Shown piece after piece: positions 28,201-40,200 of a DNA stretch of 64,000 bases. The notes under the pieces were generated by a model that was given only the letters and a program-made list of their open reading frames with translations, had not been told where the DNA came from and did not search any database. The stretch comes from Piscicola geometra. Lineage: Eukaryota > Annelida > Clitellata > Hirudinida > Piscicolidae. The DNA is taken from the NCBI GenBank assembly GCA_943735955.1, contig OX030959.1, positions 9,368,915 through 9,432,914 of the forward strand, given 5' to 3'. Made by a program: the position numbers and the translations under genes. The first letter of the stretch is position 1. Every line of letters begins with the position of its first letter.

Positions 28201-31200
28201 CCCACACCACCACCACAACTATCATCGCATCACCACAATTCTACAACCTTCTCTACACCATCACTCCACAACACCACCACAATCAAGCCACACCAATCAC
28301 CATCGTTTCACCGTCGCAAGAACCACAATAGGCCAACAACCTACACAACCACCAAACAGGAGTGGGACACCAGGTCGCAGGACTTCTCGGCCTTCCGCAG
28401 GGCACAGGAGGGCATGCCAGAGATGTGTGGCCTCAAACTCAATGCCCTCCTCATCACTCCTGTGCAGCGCATTCCCCGGTCGGAGTGGTAGGCTTGTATG
28501 AGTGGGTGTACAAGTGTGGTGGTGGAGTGGTAGGCTTGTATGAGTGGGTGTACAAGTGTGGTGGTGGAGTGGTAGGCTTGTATGAGTGGGTGTACAAGTG
28601 TGGTGGTGGAGTGGTAGGCTTGTATGAGTGGGTGTACAAGTGTGGTGGTGGAGTGGTAGGCTTGTATGAGTGGGTGTACAAGTGTGGTGGTGGAGTGGTA
28701 GGCTTGTATGAGTGGGTGTACAAGTGTGGTGGTGGAGTGGTAGGCTTGTATGAGTGGGTGTACAAGTGTGGTGGTGGAGTGGTAGGCTTGTATGAGTGGG
28801 TGTACAAGTGTGGTGGTGGAGTGGTAGGCTTGTATGAGTGGGTGTACAAGTGTGGTGGTGGAGTGGTAGGCTTGTATGAGTGGGTGTACAAGTGTGGTGG
28901 TGGAGTGGTAGGCTTGTATGAGTGGGTGTACAAGTGTGGTGGTGGAGTGGTAGGCTTGTATGAGTGGGTGTACAAGTGTGGTGGTGGAGTGGTAGGCTTG
29001 TATGAGTGGGTGTACAAGTGTGGTGGTGGAGTGGTAGGCTTGTATGAGTGGGTGTACAAGTGTGGTGGTGGAGTGGTAGGCTTGTATGAGTGGGTGTACA
29101 AGTGTGGTGGTGGAGTGGTAGGCTTGTATGAGTGGGTGTACAAGTGTGGTGGTGGAGTGGTAGGCTTGTATGAGTGGGTGTACAAGTGTGGTGGTGGAGT
29201 GGTAGGCTTGTATGAGTGGGTGTACAAGTGTGGTGGTGGAGTGGTAGGCTTGTATGAGTGGGTGTACAAGTGTGGTGGTGGAGTGGTAGGCTTGTATGAG
29301 TGGGTGTACAAGTGTGGTGGTGGAGTGGTAGGCTTGTATGAGTGGGTGTACAAGTGTGGTGGTGGAGTGGTAGGCTTGTATGAGTGGGTGTACAAGTGTG
29401 GTGGTGGAGTGGTAGGCTTGTATGAGTGGGTGTACAAGTGTGGTGGTGGAGTGGTAGGCTTGTATGAGTGGGTGTACAAGTGTGGTGGTGGAGTGGTAGG
29501 CTTGTTTGTGTGGGTGTACAAGTGTGGTGGTGGAGTGGTAGGCTTGTATGAGTGGGTGTACAAGTGTGGTGGTGGAGTGGTAGGCTTGTTTGTGTGGGTG
29601 TACAAGTGTGGTGGTGGAGTGGTAGGCTTGTATGAGTGGGTGTACAAGTGTGGTGGTGGAGTGGTAGGCTTGTATGAGTGGGTGTACAAGTGTGGTGGTG
29701 GAGTGGTAGGCTTGTATGAGTGGGTGTACAAGTGTGGTGGTGGAGTGGTAGGCTTGTATGAGTGGGTGTACAAGTGTGGTGGTGGAGTGGTAGGCTTGTA
29801 TGAGTGGGTGTACAAGTGTGGTGGTGGAGTGGTAGGCTTGTATGAGTGGGTGTACAAGTGTGGTGGTGGAGTGGTAGGCTTGTATGAGTGGGTGTACAAG
29901 TGTGGTGGTGGAGTGGTAGGCTTGTATGAGTGGGTGTACAAGTGTGGTGGTGGAGTGGTAGGCTTGTTTGTGTGGGTGTACAAGTGTGGTGGTGGAGTGG
30001 TAGGCTTGTATGAGTGGGTGTACAAGTGTGGTGGTGGAGTGGTAGGCTTGTATGAGTGGGTGTACAAGTGTGGTGGTGGAGTGGTATGCTTGTATGAGTG
30101 GGTGTACAAGTGTGGTGGTGGAGTGGTAGGCTTGTATGAGTGGGTGTACAAGTGTGGTGGTGGAGTGGACTGGATGGTGGAATGGTGGTGTGGAGTGGAT
30201 GGTGTAATAATGGTGTAATAGGGGGGTAGATTTGATGGAAGGGTGGTGGGGATGGAGTTGTAGAAGGGTGTTTCCTGACAGCCACGTGTGACCACAGCTA
30301 CAGGCTCTTGCTGCAAGACCTTCTACACTGCACCTCTCGCAGCCACCCAGACCACCACAACCTGCAAGGTGACAGGCGTTTATAACATGCATCTCTCTTC
30401 ATTCATTCATCTAGCGCACAATTTGTCATGAATTATTTCATTATCTTTGGTATCCGTAAATATCTTCACGTCTGCATATAATAACGAAACGTGTTTTGGT
30501 TGTTGTGGTTTGTTGATGATTGTTGTAGTATGATAATGATAGTGCTTGTTGTGTTGAGGTGTTAGTTGTTACGTTATGATCATCACATTGTATTTGTGAT
30601 GTGGTTGTTCGAGAATGAAGTCAGGTGGCGTGAACCCGCCTGCTTTGAAGCTCAAAACATTTGTTTTTTACGCACGACGACGCAGAGGCAGTGAGGCAGA
30701 TAGAGAGAGTGGCTAGACACATCAACAACCAGATCCTGCAGCAAGATAACTTCACCCGTTTGCATGGTGTGGCGTTGTTGTTATTGAGTACTTTGCATTA
30801 GTTATTTCCTTGTAAGTTCTCCTCTGTGCTCACACATAGAACAAAATCTCCACAACCATTTCACTTCACCAAACCACAGTACACCACCAAACCACATCAC
30901 TACACTCTACCACACCACACAACCATCTACAAACCGCCGCACTATCACTCCACACCACCACACCACTCCACTACATCATTCCACACCACTCCACTACATC
31001 ATTCCACTCCACTACATCATTCCACACCACTACACTACATCATTCCACACCACTCCACTACATCATTCCACACCACTCCACTACATCATTCCACACCACT
31101 CCACTACATCATTCCACACCACTCCACTACATCATTCCACACCACTCCACTACATCATTCCACACCACTCCACTACATCATTCCACACCACTACATCATT

Positions 31201-34200
31201 CCACACCACTCCACTACATCATTCCACACCACTCCACTACATCATTCCACACCACTCCACTACATCATTCCACACCACTCCACTACATCATTCCACACCA
31301 CTACACTACATCATTCCACACCACTCCACTACATCATTCCACACCACTCCACTACATCATTCCACACCACTCCACTACATCATTCCACACCACTCCACTA
31401 CATCATTCCACACCACTACACTACATCATTCCACACCACTCCACTACATCATTCCACACCACTCCACTACATCATTCCACACCACTACACTACATCATTC
31501 CACACCACTCCACTACATCATTCCACACCACTCCACTACATCATTCCACACCACTCCACTACATCATTCCACACCACTCCACTACATCATTCCACACCAC
31601 TACATCATTCCACACCACTACATCATTCCACACCACTCCACTACATCATTCCACACCACTCCACTACATCATTCCACACCACTACACTACATCATTCCAC
31701 ACCACTCCACTACATCATTCCACTCCACTCCACTACATCATTCCACACCACACCACTACATCATTCCACACCACTCCACTACATCATTCCACACCACTCC
31801 ACTACATCATTCCACACCACTCCACTACATCATTCCACACCACTCCACTACATCATTCCACACCACTCCACTACATCATTCCACACCACTCCACTACATC
31901 ATTCCACACCACTCCACTACATCATTCCACTCCACTCCACTACATCATTCCACACCACTCCACTACATCATTCCACACCACACCACTACATCATTCCACA
32001 CCACTCCACTACATCATTCCACACCACTCCACTACATCATTCCACATCACACCACTACATCATTCCACACCACTCCACTACATCATTCCACACCACTCCA
32101 CTACATCATTCCACACCACTCCACTACATCGTTCCACACCACTCCACTACATCATTCCACACCACTACATCATTCCACACCACTCCACTACATCATTCCA
32201 CACCACTCCACTACATCATTCCACACCACTCCACTACATCATTCCACACCACACCACTACATCATTCCACACCACTCCACTACATCATTCCACACCACTC
32301 CACTACATCATTCCACACCACTCCACTACATCATTCCACACCACTCCACTACATCATTCCACACCACTCCACTACATCATTCCACACCACTACATCATTC
32401 CACACCACTCCACTCCACTACATCATTCCACACCACTCCCTTACATCATTCCACACCACTCCACTACATCATTCCACACCACTCCACTACATCATTCCAC
32501 ACCACTCCACTACATCATTCCACACCACTCCACTACATCATTCCACACCACTCCACTACATCATTCCACACCACACCACTCCACTACATCATTCCACACC
32601 ACTCCACTACATCATTCCACACCACACCACTACATCATTCCACACCACTCCACTACATCATTCCACACCACTCCACTACATCATTCCACACCACTCTACT
32701 ACATCATTCCACACCACTCCACTACATCATTCCACACCACTCCACTACATCATTCCACACCACTCCACTACATCATTCCACACCACACCACTTCACTACA
32801 TCATTCCACACCACACCACTCCACTACATCATTCCACACCACTCCACTCCACTACATCATTCCACACCACTCCACTACATCATTCCACACCACACCACTA
32901 CATCATTTTACACCACTCCACTACATCATTCCACACCACTCCACTACATCATTCCACACCACTCCACTACATCATTCCACACCACTCCACTACATCATTC
33001 CACACCACTCCACTACATCATTCCACACCACTCCACTACATCATTCCACACCACACCACTACATCATTCCACACCACACCACTACATCATTCCACACCAC
33101 TCCACTACATCATTTCACACCACTCCACTACATCATTCCACACCACTCCACTACATCATTCCACACCACACCATTACATCATTCCACACCACTACATTAT
33201 TCCACACCACTACATCATTCCACACCACTCCACTACATCATTCCACCCCATACCACTACATCATTCCACACCACTCCACTACATCATTCCACACCACTCC
33301 ACTACATCATTCCACACCACTCCACTACATCATTCCACACCACTCCACTACATCATTCCACACCACTCCACTACATCATTCCACACCACTCCACTACATC
33401 ATTCCACACCACTCCACTACATCATTCCACACCACTCCACTACATCATTCCACACCACACCACTACATCATTCCACACCACTCCACTACATCATTCCACA
33501 CCACTCCACTACATCATTCCACACCACTCCACTACATCATTCCACACCACTCCACTACATCATTCCACACCACTCCACTACATCATTCCACACCACTCCA
33601 CTACATCATTCCACACCACTCCACTACATCATTCCACACCACACCACTACATCATTCCACACCACTCCACTACATCATTCCACACCACTCCACTACATCA
33701 TTCCACACCACTCCACTACATCATTCCACACCACACCACTACATCATTCCACACCACTCCACTACATCATTCCACACCACTCCACTAAATCATTCCACAC
33801 CACTCCACTACATCATTCCACACCACTCCACTACATCATTCCACACCACTCCACTACATCATTCCACACCACTCCACTACATCATTCCACACCACTCCAC
33901 TACATCATTCCACACCACTCCACTACATCATTCCACACCACCAGCGATCCAGAGCAGCTTTCCTCCCAACGACGCCCCTCCCCTCTTGAAGCCAGGCAGA
34001 CTGCTTCTCAAGGAGGGAGTCCTCAGGAAGGTGTGGTGGCATGGTGGTGCATGTTGCTGGCGTGCAAGGTGGTGAACTTTGGGGCATTATGGTGCATGCT
34101 TCTGTTTGCTAGTTTATGTTGTGAATGATGTTCATCAGCTGCATGCATCATCTCACCACCGCACCACAGGACACACCTCACTCCACGCACCACAGGACAC

Positions 34201-37200
34201 ACCACCACATGACACACCTCACTCCACGCACCACAGGACACACCACCACATGACACACTTCACTCCACCGCACCACAGGACACACCACCACATGACACAC
34301 TTCACTCCACGCACCACATGACACACCACCACATGACACACTTCACTCCACGCACCACATGACACACCACCACATGACACACTTCACTCCACGCACCACA
34401 GGACACACCACCACATGACACACTTCACTCCACGCACCACACACCTCATGCCACCTCTCAGGTGCTTCACAGGGGCTTGCAGGACAGACTCTTCTTCCTC
34501 TTCACCGACATGCTCATGTACGCCTCCTTCCGCTCCGACCAATCCGCGCCTGCTGCCAGTGCTTCACGGTCGCTTCTTCGTTTGGTTCCGTAAACTTTGA
34601 ATCCATGCCTCAACGAACAATCACCATGGCAACCATCAGCACGCGTGTTTTCTTGATGCGCCAACAACCACTCTTTTCATTGATTCGTTCTTGATTGCAT
34701 ACACCACTGCGATAATGCTGCCATCTGCCAACACCACTGCTGCAATAAGCACCACCACAGTAAGTATCACCATCATCACTACCACCACCACAGTAAGTAC
34801 CAAAGCGTGCCCAGGTACCAAGGCCTCAGTGCTTGGAGGGTTTTTCCTCTGCACCACTGCACTGTTCAGCGGGTGCTTGGTGGTGCCGAGGCGGTGGAGG
34901 CGCTCTTCAGTGTCAGTGCGGTGGGGTGTGATGTGGTGGGGTGTGGTGGGGTGCGGTGGGGTGTGGTGTGGTGGGGTGTGGTGGGGTGGGGTGTGGTGAT
35001 ATATAGGTTTTCGCTCGCAAAAACATAAACACAAACGAGACACACACACACATACACACACACACACATACATACAAACAAACGCACAGATCACATGCAA
35101 GACAGATTCACTGCTTCTTCTCTCTGACCAACAAAATGTTCTTGAATGGGTCGAAGCCATCAACAAGCAGATCATGTTGTTGCTGTGTTCTTGCTGTGTT
35201 CTTGCTGTGTTCTTGCTGTGTTCTTGTTGTGTTCTTGTTGTGTTCTTGCTGTGTTCTTGTTGTGTTCTTGTTGTGTTCTTGTTGTGTTCTTGCTGTGTTC
35301 TTGTTGTGTTCTTGCTGTGTTCTTGTTGTGTTCTTGCTGTGTTCTTGTTGTGTTCTTGTTGTGTTCTTGTTGTGTTCTTGTTGTGTTCTTGCTGTGTTCT
35401 TGCTGTGTTCTTGTTGTGTTCTTGCTGTGTTCTTGCTGTGTTCTTGTTGTGTTCTTGCTGTGTTGTTGCTGTGTTGTTGCTGTGTTGTTGCTGGGTTCTT
35501 GCTGTGTTGTTGCTGTGTTTTTGCTGTGTTCTTGTTGTGTTCTTGTTGTGTTCTTGTTGTGTTCTTGTTGTGTTCTTGCTGTGTTCTTGCTGTGTTATTG
35601 CTGTGTTCTTGCTGTGTTCTTGTTGTGTTGTTGCTGTGTTGTTGCTGTGTTGTTGCTGGGTTCTTGCTGTGTTCTTGCTGTGTTCTTGTTGTGTTCTTGC
35701 TGTGTTCTTGTGTTCTTGTTGTGTTCTTGCTGTGTTCTTGCTGTGTTCTTGTTGTGTTCTTGTTGTGTTCTTGTTGTGTTCTTGCTGTGTTCTTGTTGTG
35801 TTCTTGTTGTGTTCTTGCTGTGTTCTTGTTGTGTTCTTGTTGTGTTCTTGTTGTGTTCTTGCTGTGTTCTTGTTGTGTTCTTGCTGTGTTCTTGTTGTGT
35901 TCTTGCTGTGTTCTTGTTGTGTTCTTGTTGTGTTCTTGTTGTGTTCTTGTTGTGTTCTTGCTGTGTTCTTGCTGTGTTCTTGTTGTGTTCTTGCTGTGTT
36001 CTTGCTGTGTTCTTGTTGTGTTCTTGCTGTGTTGTTGCTGTGTTGTTGCTGTGTTGTTGCTGGGTTCTTGCTGTGTTGTTGCTGTGTTTTTGCTGTGTTC
36101 TTGTTGTGTTCTTGTTGTGTTCTTGTTGTGTTCTTGTTGTGTTCTTGCTGTGTTCTTGCTGTGTTATTGCTGTGTTCTTGCTGTGTTCTTGTTGTGTTGT
36201 TGCTGTGTTGTTGCTGTGTTGTTGCTGGGTTCTTGCTGTGTTCTTGCTGTGTTCTTGCTGTGTTCTTGTTGTGTTCTTGCTGTGTTCTTGTGTTCTTGTT
36301 GTGTTCTTGCTGTGTTCTTGCTGTGTTCTTGTTGTGTTCTTGTTGTGTTCTTGTTGTGTTCTTGCTGTGTTCTTGTTGTGTTCTTGTTGTGTTCTTGTTG
36401 TGTTCTTGTTGTGTTCTTGTTGTGTTCTTGTTGTGTTCTTGCTGTGTTCTTGCTGTGTTTTTGCTGTGTTCTTGTTGTGTTCTTGCTGTGTTCTTGTTGT
36501 GTTCTTATTGTGTTCTTGCTGTGTTCTTGTTGTGTTCTTGTTGTGTTCTTGCTGTGTTCTTGTTGTGTTCTTGTTGTGTTCGTGCTGTGTTCTTGCTGTG
36601 TTCTTGTTGTGTTCTTGTTGTGTTCTTGTTGTGTTCTTGCTGTGTTCTCGTTGTGTTCTTGTTGTGTTCTTGCTGTGTTCTTGTTGTGTTCTTGCTGTGT
36701 TCTTGCTGTGTTCTTGTTGTGTTCTTGCTGTGTTGTTGCTGTGTTGTTGCTGTGTTGTTGCTGGGTTCTTGCTGTGTTGTTGCTGTGTTTTTGCTGTGTT
36801 CTTGTTGTGTTCTTGTTGTGTTCTTGTTGTGTTCTTGTTGTGTTCTTGCTGTGTTCTTGCTGTGTTATTGCTGTGTTCTTGCTGTGTTCTTGTTGTGTTG
36901 TTGCTGTGTTGTTGCTGTGTTGTTGCTGGGTTCTTGCTGTGTTCTTGCTGTGTTCTTGTTGTGTTCTTGCTGTGTTCTTGTGTTCTTGTTGTGTTCTTGC
37001 TGTGTTCTTGCTGTGTTCTTGTTGTGTTCTTGTTGTGTTCTTGTTGTGTTCTTGCTGTGTTCTTGTTGTGTTCTTGTTGTGTTCTTGCTGTGTTCTTGTT
37101 GTGTTCTTGCTGTGTTCTTGCTGTGTTCTTGCTGTGTTATTGCTGTGTTCTTGCTGTGTTCTTGTTGTGTTCTTGTTGTGTTCTTGCTGTGTTCTTGTTG

Positions 37201-40200
37201 TGTTCTTGTTGTGTTCTTGCTGTGTTCTTGTTGTGTTCTTGCTGTGTTCTTGCTGTGTTCTTGCTGTGTTCTTGCTGTGTTCTTGCTGTGTTCTTGTTGT
37301 GTTCTTGCTGTGTTCTTGTGTTCTTGTTGTGTTCTTGCTGTGTTCTTGCTGTGTTCTTGTTGTGTTCTTGTTGTGTTCTTGTTGTGTTCTTGCTGTGTTC
37401 TTGTTGTGTTCTTGTTGTGTTCTTGCTGTGTTCTTGTTGTGTTCTTGTTGTGTTCTTGTTGTGTTCTTGCTGTGTTCTTGTTGTGTTCTTGCTGTGTTCT
37501 TGTTGTGTTCTTGCTGTGTTCTTGTTGTGTTCTTGTTGTGTTCTTGTTGTGTTCTTGTTGTGTTCTTGCTGTGTTCTTGCTGTGTTCTTGTTGTGTTCTT
37601 GCTGTGTTCTTGCTGTGTTCTTGTTGTGTTCTTGCTGTGTTGTTGCTGTGTTGTTGCTGTGTTGTTGCTGGGTTCTTGCTGTGTTGTTGCTGTGTTTTTG
37701 CTGTGTTCTTGTTGTGTTCTTGTTGTGTTCTTGTTGTGTTGTTGCTGTGTTTTTGCTGTGTTCTTGTTGTGTTCTTGTTGTGTTCTTGTTGTGTTCTTGT
37801 TGTGTTCTTGCTGTGTTCTTGTTGTGTTCTTATTGTGTTCTTGCTGTGTTCTTGTTGTGTTCTTGTTGTGTTCGTGCTGTGTTCTTGCTGTGTTCTTGTT
37901 GTGTTCTTGTTGTGTTCTTGTTGTGTTCTTGCTGTGTTCTCGTTGTGTTCTTGTTGTGTTCTTGTTGTGTTCTTGTTGTGTTCTTGTTGTGTTCTTGTTG
38001 TGTTCTTGCTGTGTTCTTGCTGTGTTCTTGTTGTGTTCTTGCTGTGTTCTTGTGTTCTTGTTGTGTTCTTGCTGTGTTCTTGCTGTGTTCTTGTTGTGTT
38101 CTTGTTGTGTTCTTGTTGTGTTCTTGTTGTGTTCTTGTTGTGTTTTTGCTGTGTTCTTGCTGTGTTCTTGCTGTGTTCTTGTTGTGTTCTTGCTGTGTTC
38201 TTGTTGTGTTCTTGCTGTGTTCTTGTTGTGTTCTTGCTGTGTTGTTGCTGTGTTTTTGCTGTGTTCTTGTTGTGTTCTTGTTGTGTTCTTGTTGTGTTCT
38301 TGTTGTGTTCTTGCTGTGTTCTTGCTGTGTTATTGCTGTGTTCTTGCTGTGTTCTTGTTGTGTTGTTGCTGTGTTGTTGCTGTGTTGTTGCTGGGTTCTT
38401 GCTGTGTTCTTGCTGTGTTCTTGCTGTGTTCTTGTTGTGTTCTTGCTGTGTTCTTGTGTTCTTGCTGTGTTCTTGTTGTGTTCTTGTTGTGTTCTTGTTG
38501 TGTTCTTGTTGTGTTCTTGTTGTGTTCTTGCTGTGTTCTTGCTGTGTTCTTGCTGTGTTCTTGCTGTGTTCTTGCTGTGTTCTTGATGTGTTCTTGTTGT
38601 GTTCTTGCTGTGTTCTTGCTGTGTTCTTGTTGTGTTCTTGTTGTGTTTTTGCTGTGTTCTTGCTGTGTTCTTGCTGTGTTCTTGCTGTGTTCTTGTTGTG
38701 TTCTTGTTGTGTTCTTGCTGTGTTCTTGCTGTGTTCTTGCTGTGTTCTTGCTGTGTTCTTGCTGTGTTCTTGCTGTGTTCTTGTTGTGTTCTTGCTGTGT
38801 TCTTGCTGTGTTCTTGTTGTGTTCTTGCTGTGTTCTTGCTGTGTTCTTGTTGTGTTCTTGTTGTGTTCTTGTTGTGTTCTTGTTGTGTTCTTGTTGTGTT
38901 CTTGTTGTGTTCTTGCTGTGTTCTTGCTGTGTTCTTGCTGTGTTCTTGCTGTGTTCTTGTTGTGTTCTTGCTGTGTTCTTGCTGTGTTCTTGCTGTGTTC
39001 TTGTTGTGTTCTTGCTGTGTTCTTGCTGTGTTCTTGCTGTGTTCTTGTTGTGTTCTTGTTGTGTTCTTGCTGTGTTCTTGCTGTGTTCTTGCTGTGTTCT
39101 TGTTGTGTTCTTGCTGTGTTCTTGCTGTGTTCTTGTTGTGTTCTTGTTGTGTTCTTGCTGTGTTCTTGCTGTGTTCTTGCTGTGTTCTTGTTGTGTTCTT
39201 GCTGTGTTCTTGTTGTGTTCTTGTTGTGTTCTTGGTGTGTTCTTGCTGTGTTCTTGCTGTGTTCTTGCTGTTTCGTTTTTTCTTTGCTTTTGTTTTATTG
39301 TTGCTGTTTTTCTTTCTATTATTATATTTTTTGGCATTCATAAAGTTCTCGATGCTGATAGTAGTATTTAGTTTCTTAGTGTTCATTTGTTTCTATATAT
39401 TAAAATTGATGAACTGTGAGCTGAGCGCGTAACGACTCGGCTTGACGAACGGAAGGTCCTCGGTTCGAGTGCAACCGATGCCCCAATAGTGAGCGGTCCA
39501 ATTGCTTGGTTGGGCGCTATATAAAAACGACGATTCATTCATTTTCATTTATTTCTATGGGCGCTGTATAAAATTGAGAATGATGAATTGATTTGCATGG
39601 TGGATGCACTGGACAGGGAGGTGAGGAGGAGCAGAAGCACCCTCCGCAAACGCAGCAGTGGCCAGCACCCGAGCAGGATGAGGGAGGGCCTCAAGTCCTA
39701 CCTGAGGAGGAGAAGGCAGGAGGTGAGGGAGTGAGGGAGGGTTTGGAGAGGTGTTGTGGTATTCATTATTAAAAGATATCATCAATTTAATCAATCAATC
39801 ATTAAATCAAGTATTAAATTTTTATTCGATTCGATTTAACTGTTTGATCAAATTTTCATTAATTTATTCTACCTTCAACCACCCACCACAGCCACACAGG
39901 CGGAGGGTGTCGAAGGTGGTTGCCTGCATCAACGGACTGGCAAGCGTTTCTCACAGGAAGGAGCATTGTGAGCGAGTGGAGGAGTGTGATGATGAAGATG
40001 CTGATGGAGATGGCCTTGATGTCGACGAAGTAAGGAAGAAAGAAGAGGATGGTGAAGATGGAAAAGCTAAGGTCTGTCTCCCTACCATCTTCAAGCCTCC
40101 CACTCCACTCACTCCACTCACTCCTCTCACTCACTCCTCCCACTCACTCCTCCCACTCACTCCTTCCACTCACTCCTTCCACTCACTCCTTCCAATACAG

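Noticed and set aside
28297..30392. Open readings of more than 600 codons on both strands (VVGLYEWVYKCGGG and TTPPPHLYTHSYKP repeats)
   Set aside because: They are produced by a 42-bp stop-free minisatellite in an intron; they lack codon constraint and appear on both strands at once.
30826..34128. 1,100-codon open reading (HHSTTSFHTTPL repeats)
   Set aside because: Artefact of the 23-bp intronic array; the true exon at 33945-34030 uses another frame.
35136..39432. Readings of 1,100-1,400 codons (CVLAVFLLCSC) and minus-strand QQEHNKNTTRT repeats
   Set aside because: Artefacts of the 12-bp array. Kept only as an intron-retention possibility for the frame of exon 9.
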